This document shows positions 23,879 through 31,121 of a stretch of 38,719 bases of DNA, piece after piece; position 1 is the stretch's first letter; every line of letters starts with the position of its first letter. Position numbers and translations under genes: made by a program. Where the stretch lies: the IMG/VR virus record IMGVR_UViG_3300038701_001240, positions 1 to 38,719 of that record; one strand, 5' to 3'. The DNA comes from a virus. The notes beneath the pieces were generated by a model. It made no database searches. It was not told the DNA's origin and was given only the letters and a program-made list of their open reading frames with translations.

Positions 23879-24645
23879 CATATAAAAGAAAAGAAACAAT
23901 CGGTGATTGCACTTTGTACCTAGGGGATTGCTTTGAAGTCATGCCAATACTGGATAAAGTTGATCATATAATAACAGATCCTCCATATGAGCAGTCTTTG
24001 CATGATAGTAAAAACTCAGCAAGCGCACCCGTGCGCTTAGACGGTGGCCCAGCCTTACAAGGCTTGAATTTCAATGGGATAGACCATATCCGACAAAGTA
24101 TTGTAGATATATCTTACCCTGCTTGTGATGGTTGGTTTATTGCGTTTTGCACTATCGAGGGTGTGGCTCGCTGGGCTGATGTTATTAATCCGTCTCCTAT
24201 GAAATATAAGAGAGCCTGTTTATGGATCAAACCAGATAGTACACCTCAGCTAAATGGTCAGTGCCCCGCACAAGGGGCCGAATGCTTTGTTACAGCATGG
24301 TGCGGAAAAGGGCACAGTAAGTGGAATGCTGGCGGCAAGCGTGGCGTATATACACATCTTACAAATTCACGTGAACGACACGGCGTGCACCCTACAGAAA
24401 AACCAATAAAGCTAATGTCAGAAATATTAAAAGATTTTACAAATCAGAACGAAACCATCCATGACCCTTTCATGGGTAGCGGCACAACGGGCGTTGCATG
24501 TGCAAAGATGGGGCGTAAGTTTATTGGAACAGAGCTTGATGAGAATTATTTTGATATAGCATGTAAGCGAATTGAGGAAGCATATAAACAACCTGATTTA
24601 TTTATTGAGCCGCAGAAAAAGATAGAGCAAGATACATTTGTATGA
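23875..24645 (+). CDS. Site-specific DNA methyltransferase (N6-adenine or N4-cytosine)
   Basis: A 256-aa DNA methyltransferase. The catalytic DPPY is at residues 35-38, before the AdoMet-binding FMGSGTTG loop (199-206), the beta-class order that also holds for CcrM. The VHPTEKPIKLM block is the usual family helper. It is shorter than CcrM (about 358 aa) and lacks its C-terminal extension, so its target site is not known. It could protect phage DNA from restriction or alter host cell-cycle methylation. It overlaps the helicase gene by four bases. Confidence 0.9.
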   Translation: MTYKRKETIGDCTLYLGDCFEVMPILDKVDHIITDPPYEQSLHDSKNSASAPVRLDGGPALQGLNFNGIDHIRQSIVDISYPACDGWFIAFCTIEGVARWADVINPSPMKYKRACLWIKPDSTPQLNGQCPAQGAECFVTAWCGKGHSKWNAGGKRGVYTHLTNSRERHGVHPTEKPIKLMSEILKDFTNQNETIHDPFMGSGTTGVACAKMGRKFIGTELDENYFDIACKRIEEAYKQPDLFIEPQKKIEQDTFV

Positions 24646-26273
24646 AAACACCACGTGATTATCAGCAAGCCGCACTAGATTCTTTATTTGAATACTTACG
24701 TGAAAACGAAGGTAACCCATTAATCGTTGCGCCCGTTGGCTCAGGCAAAAGCTTAATGATGGCCGAGACTATCAAGAAAGCGCATGAGCTTAAGCCACGT
24801 GCAAGAATTGTAGTGCTAACCCACGTAAAAGAATTGCTCGTGCAAAATTCTGAGGAATTAAGTGAGCAATACCCTGAATGTGATTATGGCTTTTACTGCG
24901 CAAGCTTAAAACAAAAGCGACTTCATAACGATGTTACTTTTGCCTCAATTCAATCTATCCATAACAAGATAGGCAAGTTTAATCGCGCGCCTAATTTGAT
25001 ACTTGTTGATGAGTGCCATTTGATAAGTCATAAAACAGATACGCAGTACAGGCGCTTTATAGACAGCGCTTTAGCTTTGAATCCTAGCTGCCGGATTGTT
25101 GGTTTTACTGGAACGCCTTTTAGAGCTGACACAGGCCGTATTGATGAAGGTGAAAACAGGCTGTTTGATGACATTGCTTATGAAATTGGCATTAAATATA
25201 TGATTGATAATGGCTATCTTGCCAAACCTATCACACCACAAGTTAAGACAAAGATGGATGTTAGCAATGTTGGCACACGCAATGGCGATTATATTGCAGG
25301 GCAACTTGAAAGAGCAATTGATACTGGCGAAATAACAAAAGATTGTGTCGCTGAAATTGTCCACCACGCAGAACAAACAAACCGTAAGAAATGGCTTATT
25401 TTTACGGCTGGCCTTGCTCATTGTGAACATGTTCGTGACGAAATAAGGCGTTATGGAATTACCTGTGAGATGATAACAGGTAAAACGCCAAGCGAGGAAC
25501 GCGACAAAATTATTCAAGACTATAAAGATGGCAAGATACAATGTCTTGTAAATGTTGCCGTTTTAACAACTGGTTTTAATGCACCTGATATTGATTTAAT
25601 TGCTTTTATGAGGCCGACAAAAAGCCCTGTTCTTTATATACAATGCCTAGGCCGTGGTATGCGTATCGCTGAGGGAAAAGAGGACTGTCTTGTTCTAGAC
25701 TTTGGCGGCGTTATTGATGAGCTTGGCGCTATTGACCAGATTAATATTAAAAAAAACTTTATTGATAGGGAAAAGGGTGAAGGCGAAGCTGTTACTAAAA
25801 CATGTCCTAAATGCGAAGCCATTTGCTACGCGGCTCAAAGATATTGCTATGAGTGCAGTTATGATTTTGGCGTTGCGAATATTCAGCAAGGCGCGTCTAC
25901 AAATAGAAGTTTGTTGTCTGAGCCTGAACCGCCAATGGAAATTCATGTCATGGGTATGCGTACACATAAGCACCATAAAAGTAACAACCCTGAGAACACA
26001 GCCACAATGTGCGTGACATACACGACAATGCACGGAGGCATTAAGGAATGGGTATGTTTTAACCATACGGGCTTTGCCAGAAATAAGGCCGAAAAGTGGC
26101 ATAACAAATTTTTGCCTGATTTTGATGCGCCATTATGTGTAGACGATGCGCTTGATTATGAGTACCCGACACCTGAAAAGATTATTGCGCATAAGGAAGG
26201 GAAATATTGGCGCGTTGATGATTATATATTCCCTGAAAATGATGAGTTAGAAGATGTTGAAATATCATTTTAA
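24642..26273 (+). CDS. DEAD/DEAH-type superfamily 2 helicase
   Basis: A 543-aa helicase of the SSL2/ResIII type. Motif I is APVGSGKS at residues 30-37, motif II VDECH at 121-125, motif III FTGTPF at 154-159, and motif VI QCLGRGMR at 333-340. A zinc ribbon follows (CPKC at 387-390 and CYEC at 401-404), then a 140-residue tail. Such phage helicases act in replication or recombination, probably with the nuclease and Sak4 ATPase in this module. Confidence 0.9.
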   Translation: MKTPRDYQQAALDSLFEYLRENEGNPLIVAPVGSGKSLMMAETIKKAHELKPRARIVVLTHVKELLVQNSEELSEQYPECDYGFYCASLKQKRLHNDVTFASIQSIHNKIGKFNRAPNLILVDECHLISHKTDTQYRRFIDSALALNPSCRIVGFTGTPFRADTGRIDEGENRLFDDIAYEIGIKYMIDNGYLAKPITPQVKTKMDVSNVGTRNGDYIAGQLERAIDTGEITKDCVAEIVHHAEQTNRKKWLIFTAGLAHCEHVRDEIRRYGITCEMITGKTPSEERDKIIQDYKDGKIQCLVNVAVLTTGFNAPDIDLIAFMRPTKSPVLYIQCLGRGMRIAEGKEDCLVLDFGGVIDELGAIDQINIKKNFIDREKGEGEAVTKTCPKCEAICYAAQRYCYECSYDFGVANIQQGASTNRSLLSEPEPPMEIHVMGMRTHKHHKSNNPENTATMCVTYTTMHGGIKEWVCFNHTGFARNKAEKWHNKFLPDFDAPLCVDDALDYEYPTPEKIIAHKEGKYWRVDDYIFPENDELEDVEISF

Positions 26274-26424
26274 ACCAATGACTGTTTTAAGCGCTGGCTG
26301 GCAAGGACACCATGAGCAGGCCATTAAAGATGTTATGGAACGCAATGGCTGGTCATGGGATGACGTAAAGCTAAATAAAACTAAAGACGGTATGTTGTTG
26401 TTAATTGCAAAAAGATATTTATAA
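26254..26424 (+). CDS. Unknown small protein (56 aa)
   Basis: A 56-aa frame from an ATG inside the helicase end, with a second in-frame ATG at 26278 (48 aa). It opens MLKYHFKPMTVLSAGW and has a Trp-rich WDDV helix; no family recognised. Ribosome-binding sites are weak for both starts. It ends just before the 26.4-kb promoter. Confidence 0.5.
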   Translation: MLKYHFKPMTVLSAGWQGHHEQAIKDVMERNGWSWDDVKLNKTKDGMLLLIAKRYL

Positions 26425-26441
26425 TTTTTTATATTTTCTTA

Positions 26442-26469
26442 TTGACATTACATTTAATATAGGTATTAT
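26442..26469 (+). promoter_or_regulatory. Sigma70-type promoter of the 26.5-29 kb group
   Basis: TTGACA, 16-base spacer, TATTAT, followed by the ATG at 26494. The AT motif is present with one change (TATATTTTCTTAT, 26430-26442) and runs into the -35 box. Confidence 0.85.
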
Positions 26470-26493
26470 CAATATAACAGAAAGGAAAAAATA

Positions 26494-26658
26494 ATGAACA
26501 ATATCAAAAACGATATAAGAAACAGCTTAGTCATTATCATGTGCATTGCGCTAGGTTATTTTGGCGGCCAAGTTGAGATATACAGAGGGTTACATGGATC
26601 AGGCGTAGAGTGCACATTAAGTACAGCATTGCCACCAGTAACAGAGGATTTGAGATGA
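26494..26658 (+). CDS. Small membrane-anchored protein (54 aa)
   Basis: A 54-aa protein with one hydrophobic helix (residues 11-27) and a polar outer part with one Cys. The GAAAGGAAAAAA leader sits just upstream and it is the first gene after the promoter. It ends in an ATGA overlap with the next gene. Membrane placement is predicted; no function seen. Confidence 0.65.
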   Translation: MNNIKNDIRNSLVIIMCIALGYFGGQVEIYRGLHGSGVECTLSTALPPVTEDLR

Positions 26659-26798
26659 ACAACCTTGCTGACAGAATAGACGCTGGATGTTTTAACATTA
26701 GTGGGTTACCAACATGGAAGCTAGAGCAGATGGCCAGTGAGACAACGTGCAATAGGTTAAAAGATAAGCTCGGTTGCGAGATAATGTATAGGAGATAG
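26655..26798 (+). CDS. Unknown small protein (47 aa)
   Basis: A 47-aa protein opening [19 protein letters not shown] with three Cys and a basic end. The ATG overlaps the previous stop by four bases, so it is coupled. No family recognised. Confidence 0.62.
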   Translation: MNNLADRIDAGCFNISGLPTWKLEQMASETTCNRLKDKLGCEIMYRR

Positions 26799-26800
26799 TT

Positions 26801-27373
26801 ATGAAATTTGAAGTAAAAAACAGATACACAGGCAAAGTAAAGTTCACAGCTGAAATTGATTGTGACGAGAGCGCACCTTACGGTTTTAAGTTAGGGCTTG
26901 CTGTTAAATGGGGTCTTGAGAATGAGGCTGATCTGACAGAGGCTAATCTGACAGACGCTAATCTGACAGGGGTTGATCTGACATGGGCTAATCTGACAGA
27001 GGTTGATCTGACAAGTGCTGAGCTGAGATGGGCTAATCTGACAGGGGCTAATCTGACATGGGCTAATCTGACAGGGGCTAATCTGACAAGGGCTAATCTG
27101 ACAAGTGCTAATCTGAGAGAGGCTGAGCTGAGATGGGCTAATCTGACAGAGGTTGATCTGACAAGGGCTGATCTGAGACATTACAAGTCCGACCTGTATG
27201 AATGCTACATCCAACGAAATTACATGCAAATAGGGTGTGAGCGCCATACGTGGGATGAGTGGATAAGCTTTAACGACAAGCGGATTCTAGAGATGGACGG
27301 TAAGAAAGCTTTAAAATGGTGGCGTGTCAATAAGCCGATACTAGAGGCAATTAGAGAAAGTATTGAGGTTTAA
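26801..27373 (+). CDS. Pentapeptide-repeat protein, A(N/D)LTx type
   Basis: A 190-aa protein. Residues 40-125 are about 17 units of the classic A-[ND]-L-[TR]-x pentapeptide, which stack as a right-handed beta helix like MfpA and Qnr. Before it lies a beta part (residues 1-38), after it a C-terminal helix with [22 protein letters not shown] (Trp-rich) that is commonly seen in phage versions. DNA mimicry or gyrase binding is known for some family members; this one is not tested. The unit is a near-exact 15-bp DNA repeat. Confidence 0.88.
   Translation: MKFEVKNRYTGKVKFTAEIDCDESAPYGFKLGLAVKWGLENEADLTEANLTDANLTGVDLTWANLTEVDLTSAELRWANLTGANLTWANLTGANLTRANLTSANLREAELRWANLTEVDLTRADLRHYKSDLYECYIQRNYMQIGCERHTWDEWISFNDKRILEMDGKKALKWWRVNKPILEAIRESIEV
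26925..27180 (+). repeat. 15-bp tandem repeat in second pentapeptide gene
   Basis: A 15-bp unit with the core GGCTAATCTGACA recurs about 17 times with single-base changes, encoding the pentapeptides. The reverse strand stays open as a by-product. Confidence 0.9.
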
Positions 27374-27377
27374 GAGA

Positions 27378-27434
27378 ATGAGTAAAAGATTTTTAGTTAT
27401 ATTGGAAAACAGATTTTTATTTAGACAAGGATGA
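27378..27434 (+). CDS. Possible 18-aa peptide before the tRNA
   Basis: An ATG with AAGAGA five bases before it opens an 18-codon frame, ending seven bases ahead of tRNA-His. It may be a leader peptide or chance; there is no further support. Confidence 0.25.
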   Translation: MSKRFLVILENRFLFRQG

Positions 27435-27441
27435 GTATTGA

Positions 27442-27517
27442 GTGTGGGTAGGATAGAGGCAATCCACTTGACTGTGAATCAAGACCGAGGTGGGTTCGAG
27501 TCCCACCCCACACACCA
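27442..27517 (+). tRNA. tRNA-His (anticodon GTG)
   Basis: A 76-base cloverleaf with CCA encoded. The acceptor GTGTGGG pairs with CCCACAC, the D arm closes GGAT/ATCC, the anticodon arm is CTTGA and TCAAG around CTGTGAA (anticodon at 27474-27476), and the T arm is GTGGG/CCCAC with loop TTCGAGT. Base 73 is A and there is no G at -1, the form known for alphaproteobacterial tRNA-His, unlike the G-1:C73 of most bacteria. It probably helps decode His codons CAC and CAU. Confidence 0.95.
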
Positions 27518-27527
27518 TTTAACTTAT

Positions 27528-27590
27528 GGGGGTTGCCGAGGGGTTGTGACTTCATGGCCGCGCTATAAAGGATGCATCCAGCCCCCACCA
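27528..27590 (+). ncRNA. tRNA-like element of 63 nt, not a normal tRNA
   Basis: It begins GGGGGTT and ends AGCCCCC-A-CCA, forming a seven-bp acceptor with encoded CCA. A D-like arm (GCC with GGC, 27535-27537 and 27556-27558) has an 18-base loop like that of class II tRNAs, and a 10-base palindrome GGATGCATCC (27570-27579) sits where the T arm should be. No anticodon arm fits. It may be a degenerate tRNA or a tRNA mimic. It ends 20 bases before the next ATG. Confidence 0.5.
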
Positions 27591-27610
27591 AAATTAAGAA
27601 AGGCAAAAAA

Positions 27611-27928
27611 ATGACAAATATTACAAAACCTTACAACGGGGCTGAATACCTTGCTGACGATGATGAATTAAGGGGTGAAATTATACAAGATATGCTTAAG
27701 CAAAAAGACCCTGAACTTACATCTCTGCTAATGAGGGACATAGTAAATAGTTACATTTTAGAGAAAAACACCCGCACCGACAACAAAACCACCGCACTGC
27801 TTAAAGAGGTGAGGGGCATGTTGCAAGTAGCTTCTTTTAAGGAAGATCACGCACGAACCATAGAGGGACATTTAAGGGCAATAAAAGCCATAGACGAACA
27901 TTTAAAGGAGCTAACCAATGACGAATAA
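27611..27928 (+). CDS. Unknown helical protein (105 aa)
   Basis: A 105-aa protein, helical and acidic, opening MTNITKPYNGAEYLADD, with long helices from residue 20 and KELTNDE at the end. The start at 27611 follows GAAAGGCAAAAAA; the upstream in-frame ATG at 27572 lies within the tRNA-like element. No family recognised. Confidence 0.7.
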   Translation: MTNITKPYNGAEYLADDDELRGEIIQDMLKQKDPELTSLLMRDIVNSYILEKNTRTDNKTTALLKEVRGMLQVASFKEDHARTIEGHLRAIKAIDEHLKELTNDE

Positions 27929-28124
27929 ATACGATGAGGCTAAAAAACTAATAAAACCAAAAATTAAAACCATGGATGATTGGATTGATTATGTTTGGTC
28001 AAAAGGTTTTAAGGTAATGCCTTTAGTTGAAGGTGATTATAACATGGGTCAAATGCCCGTATTATACGTGCCACAACATTTAATCGATTTAATGCCACGA
28101 TCTAAACCACCGAAGGGAGATTGA
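27918..28124 (+). CDS. Unknown small protein (68 aa)
   Basis: A 68-aa protein opening MTNKYDEAKKLIKPK with KTMDDWIDYVWSKGFKVMPL in the middle and a Pro-rich end (MPRSKPPKGD). It overlaps the previous gene by 11 bases. No family recognised. Confidence 0.68.
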   Translation: MTNKYDEAKKLIKPKIKTMDDWIDYVWSKGFKVMPLVEGDYNMGQMPVLYVPQHLIDLMPRSKPPKGD

Positions 28125-28127
28125 GTG

Positions 28128-28502
28128 ATGGTAAGTAAAATAGTTTTATACGCATATGAAGATTTTGAGCCAATTACTTTCATAAAAGTACCTTTTAACG
28201 AAAGAGACCTTCTTAATAATTATAGGCCGTTTTTTAGAGTTCCTATTATTCGACCTGTTACTGCATCGTTTATACAAGAGCATACACCTAGCATTAGTGA
28301 AGCAAATCAAACAGTAGATATAGAAGTCCACAAAATTAAATGGAGAGGAATTAATAAACTTATATTTACAACTAAAGACGAGGAAGCGGCCTTACTACTT
28401 AAAAGTGATGTAATGGCAGGACAGCGAAGTGAATATCAAGAAAACTACCGAAAAGGGTTTGATGATGGTTTAATTATGGCAATAGGAGCAGTACTAAAAT
28501 GA
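28128..28502 (+). CDS. Unknown protein (124 aa)
   Basis: A 124-aa protein, beta-rich in front and ending in a helix with GQRSEYQENYRKGFDDGLIMAIGAV. The AGGGAG site eight bases upstream supports the ATG at 28128; GTG at 28125 is the alternative. Its stop overlaps the next small ATG (ATGA). Function unknown. Confidence 0.68.
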   Translation: MVSKIVLYAYEDFEPITFIKVPFNERDLLNNYRPFFRVPIIRPVTASFIQEHTPSISEANQTVDIEVHKIKWRGINKLIFTTKDEEAALLLKSDVMAGQRSEYQENYRKGFDDGLIMAIGAVLK

Positions 28503-28621
28503 CTAACTACGTAGCATATAACGGCTTTGCGATGCCAATTAACGAAGGAGAAAATAATGTCTTGGACAAAAGAAGATGTAAAAATATTAATCGAGTTAAA
28601 GAAAAAAGATTATACCGCTAA
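28499..28621 (+). CDS. Possible 40-aa protein overlapping gcrA
   Basis: A 40-codon frame starting in an ATGA overlap with the previous stop, opening MTNYVAYNGFAMPINE and running 65 bases into gcrA in another frame. The coupling favours it, but a chance overlap is possible. Confidence 0.35.
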   Translation: MTNYVAYNGFAMPINEGENNVLDKRRCKNINRVKEKRLYR

Positions 28622-28985
28622 CCAGATAGCTAAAAACCTAGGCAATGGCAAAACGCGCTCTGCTGTAATTGGCAAGATAAACAGGCTTGGATTATCTAGA
28701 CCTAAGAATGTAGGTGCTGGAACTGGCCGCCATATGAAAGGCAAAGAAGCAAAGCCAACAAGCTACCAATTAAAGCATATAAAAGTTAAAGGAATAAGGC
28801 ATATACCCCTTCTTGATTTAAAGCGCAATGAGTGCCGTTTCCCTACCTCTTATGAAGGTAAGCACCTATTTTGTGGTAAACATGCTGAGAATGGTTTATA
28901 TTGCGAAGAACATCATAGTCTTTGCCATAGAAAGGCGCGCAAGAGACGGTCTAGCAATCGCGCTGACGGTTGGTCTCATATCTAG
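28557..28985 (+). CDS. gcrA: GcrA-family cell-cycle transcription regulator
   Basis: A 142-aa homologue of alphaproteobacterial GcrA. The DNA-binding front reads MSWTKEDVKILIELKKKDYT, then ANQIAKNLGN and TRSAVIGKINRLGL, the exact GcrA layout. The C-terminal domain keeps the three Cys positions: C-x-F-P (Cys93), FCG (Cys106) and YCEEHH (Cys116), with a basic end. In Caulobacter GcrA binds sigma70 and acts at GANTC-methylated promoters. The start at 28557 has GGAG seven bases before. It converges on the spanin gene with a 35-base overlap. Confidence 0.93.
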   Translation: MSWTKEDVKILIELKKKDYTANQIAKNLGNGKTRSAVIGKINRLGLSRPKNVGAGTGRHMKGKEAKPTSYQLKHIKVKGIRHIPLLDLKRNECRFPTSYEGKHLFCGKHAENGLYCEEHHSLCHRKARKRRSSNRADGWSHI

Positions 28986-29148
28986 CGCCCCATTGCTTAC
29001 TTTGAAAAGTATCCTCTAAGCTAACAGATGCAGGCTCTAGCCATGCAGGGCATTTAACATCCGTTATTGTTCCGCACGCTGCCAAGCTCGCACAAATAGC
29101 GATTAAGCTTAATTTCATCAAGTGACTGAATTTCTTTTTTAACTTCAT
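28951..29148 (-). CDS. Outer-membrane spanin (Rz1-like lipoprotein)
   Basis: A 65-aa lipoprotein: basic start, hydrophobic stretch and lipobox LAAC with the lipidated Cys at residue 25. The rest is a short periplasmic tail. The ATG at 29118 (residue 11) is the alternative start. It overlaps the inner spanin by 95 bases in another frame, the classical Rz/Rz1 arrangement. It links to the inner spanin to fuse membranes at the end of lysis. Confidence 0.8.
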   Translation of the reverse strand: MKLKKKFSHLMKLSLIAICASLAACGTITDVKCPAWLEPASVSLEDTFQSKQWGARYETNRQRDC

Positions 29149-29305
29149 TTGATTTACTTATGCTTTCTACTTGTTTATTAAGCGCCTGTGTTGCAATACT
29201 GGCTTTTAAATCTGAGCGCCCTTTTATATATCCTACTACAAAAGCGCTAACTATAACAGATATAACAGCCATAATCACATAAGGATTTTTTAATAAGCTA
29301 ATCAT
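29054..29305 (-). CDS. Inner-membrane spanin (Rz-like)
   Basis: An 83-aa protein with an N-terminal membrane helix (residues 7-26) and a charged helical periplasmic part, with two Cys near the end. It overlaps the amidase stop by four bases and carries the outer spanin in a second frame. This is typical of i-spanins that span the periplasm with the outer partner. Family assigned by topology and the overlapping lipoprotein gene. Confidence 0.8.
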   Translation of the reverse strand: MISLLKNPYVIMAVISVIVSAFVVGYIKGRSDLKASIATQALNKQVESISKSNEVKKEIQSLDEIKLNRYLCELGSVRNNNGC

Positions 29306-29742
29306 AAATTATGCTCCTCTAAGAAAGCTTTGACATTAAAATTAGGACATGTCTTATAAGCACTAAAGTCGCTATGACCATAAACAGGCAAATCAGCGCC
29401 ATAGGTTACTCTATACATTCTAATCAATTGCGCTAAAGATTTAAATTGTTTTTCTGTGAAATTATTCTCAGGCTCGTTATCTTGTGATTTGCCACCGACT
29501 AAGCAGATTCCAATGCTGTCATGATTATGGCCTTTGGCATGTGCGCCTGATAAATGAATGCTACGGCCTATCTCTATGCGCCCGTTTAAGCGGATAACGT
29601 CATGATAGCCTATATCAGGCCAAGGTTTACTAGGGTCTGTAGGGCTTGGCGTTGTGTGCCATTTAGTTATCTCAACGACACCAATATCCATATTAGGATA
29701 AGTGTCAGCACAATGTACTATAATTTTTTTAATTGGCCTCAT
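29302..29742 (-). CDS. N-acetylmuramoyl-L-alanine amidase (T7 lysozyme-like endolysin)
   Basis: A 146-aa amidase_2 endolysin. Zinc ligands match T7 lysozyme: His10 (IIVHCAD), His123 and Cys132 in VYGHSDFSAYKTCP; Tyr46 in WPDIGYHDVI and Lys130 correspond to the catalytic Tyr46 and Lys128. It cuts the bond between the sugar and the peptide of peptidoglycan. The start at 29742 is preferred over an earlier ATG because TAGGAG lies eight bases upstream; it overlaps the phosphoesterase by 14 bases. No signal peptide, so a holin should release it. Confidence 0.92.
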   Translation of the reverse strand: MRPIKKIIVHCADTYPNMDIGVVEITKWHTTPSPTDPSKPWPDIGYHDVIRLNGRIEIGRSIHLSGAHAKGHNHDSIGICLVGGKSQDNEPENNFTEKQFKSLAQLIRMYRVTYGADLPVYGHSDFSAYKTCPNFNVKAFLEEHNL

Positions 29743-30943
29743 TGTCTTTGCTCCTAAGCATATCAATAGAACACGTATGACGTGCCACTTCACCATATTT
29801 TACGTGATGTATAACAGCTTTCATATCCCTGCCAGACAACCAGCCGTGATTATGTGCATAGCTGTCATTAGGTGCAAGCGTCCTAAACTGCTCCACAATA
29901 CATCCATTATATTCTTTTTTACTATCATGATGGTGATGGCCGCGGTAGAAATACCTATGGCGCGTTTGACCCCAGTCTTCTTTCATATCATTGGCCATTA
30001 AAAGGGCCAAGTCTTGGTCTTTAGTTTCATGGCCGTGGGTGACCCCAATAAGAACTCTACCATGGCGCACATAATGCCTATGGCGCGCATTGTCTTGTAT
30101 TTTAATACGTGGGTTATCAGCGTAAATATTATTTAAAGCCGCTCCAAGAAACATAGATGTAATGTCATCATGGTTCCCAATAGCGTTTATAACCTCAACC
30201 TCGTTAAACTTCTGAGCTGCATATTCAATACAAAACCGCATTGCCCTTAAGCCCACATTAATCATATCGGCTGGTCTTGATGCCATATCTAATACATGGC
30301 CTGAGCGTGTCGTTGTACCTGATATATTGTCTGCGTGGAAAAAGTCGCCAAGATTAGCAATTAAACATTTATTACTCGTTGGCGTAATGTCTACAAGATG
30401 CTTAACGGCATTACATAAATCACGTTCGGCAATTTCAAGGTCAAAGCTTTCGCCAACCTCATCAGCCCAGCAATACAACCCGAAGTGCGGATCGCCAAAA
30501 GGAATGACCGTTAAAAGATTATGGTCGGCCTCTGCGTTAACTGGCTCTATTTGTTCTATCGGCTTTATGTCTTTTACAAAACCGTCAATAATTTCTTTAA
30601 TTTGATTAAGCTGGTCTTCTTTTGCTTTATCTGTTTTAACCCATTGGATTTTGACGTTTCCGTCTGCATCTAGCAAAGCACTAGAACCTTTTAAAACTTG
30701 CCCCTCAGGTGTCGCTGTAGCAATGTTGTCTTCTAGCCTATCACGGCTTATAGACTTAATCCAAAGGTCTGGGCCAAGTTTCTTAACCCTTTTAATGGCA
30801 TTATTAACTGTTCTTGTTGATACGTTAAATTGTTCTGCCGTTAGCCTCTGAGCGCCATTAACGCCCTTTTTCTTTAACGCCTCATGATAATCATAGATAT
30901 CTTTATCATATGGCTGAGGCGTGTTGTTTTTCATCGTTGCCAA
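29729..30943 (-). CDS. Metallophosphoesterase with N-terminal helix-turn-helix
   Basis: A 404-aa calcineurin-like phosphoesterase. Metal motifs are GDPHFG (150-155), NLGDFFH (197-203), GNHDD (256-260), THGH (302-305) and a GHHHHD block near 335. The front 20-65 resembles a helix-turn-helix (GAQRLTAEQFNVSTRTVNNAIKR). Substrate is not visible; DNA or nucleotide phosphates are possible. A TTG start at 30943 is favoured because GAGGGGAG lies six bases upstream; the ATG nine bases on is too far. It is the first gene behind the lysis promoter. Confidence 0.88.
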   Translation of the reverse strand: MATMKNNTPQPYDKDIYDYHEALKKKGVNGAQRLTAEQFNVSTRTVNNAIKRVKKLGPDLWIKSISRDRLEDNIATATPEGQVLKGSSALLDADGNVKIQWVKTDKAKEDQLNQIKEIIDGFVKDIKPIEQIEPVNAEADHNLLTVIPFGDPHFGLYCWADEVGESFDLEIAERDLCNAVKHLVDITPTSNKCLIANLGDFFHADNISGTTTRSGHVLDMASRPADMINVGLRAMRFCIEYAAQKFNEVEVINAIGNHDDITSMFLGAALNNIYADNPRIKIQDNARHRHYVRHGRVLIGVTHGHETKDQDLALLMANDMKEDWGQTRHRYFYRGHHHHDSKKEYNGCIVEQFRTLAPNDSYAHNHGWLSGRDMKAVIHHVKYGEVARHTCSIDMLRSKDNEAN

Positions 30944-30973
30944 ATTAGACTCCCCTCGTAAGGTTGTTATCTA

Positions 30974-31002
30974 ATTATATGGAATTATTGATAAAAAGTA
31001 AA
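30974..31002 (-). promoter_or_regulatory. Promoter for the phosphoesterase-lysis operon
   Basis: TTTACT (31002-30997), a 17-base spacer and TATAAT (30979-30974) on the minus strand. The -10 is a perfect match. The start codon lies about 30 bases downstream. Confidence 0.65.
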
Positions 31003-31121
31003 TGTACGTAGAGTTGCATGGAATTTTAATGAGAAAGCCGACAAGGATAGCGGCAAAATTTATACAAGATTAATGCTTAAGTACATGATGGCGTTTAATT
31101 AATAGCGGCAATTTTAACGGC

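Noticed and set aside
26891-27247. Minus-strand open frame through the second pentapeptide repeat
   Set aside because: Same repeat by-product, giving Cys-Gln-Ile-Ser units with no start signals.
27442-27517. tRNA-His as an attachment site
   Set aside because: No integrase is present, and the tRNA is complete with its own encoded CCA, so a phage tRNA is the simpler reading.
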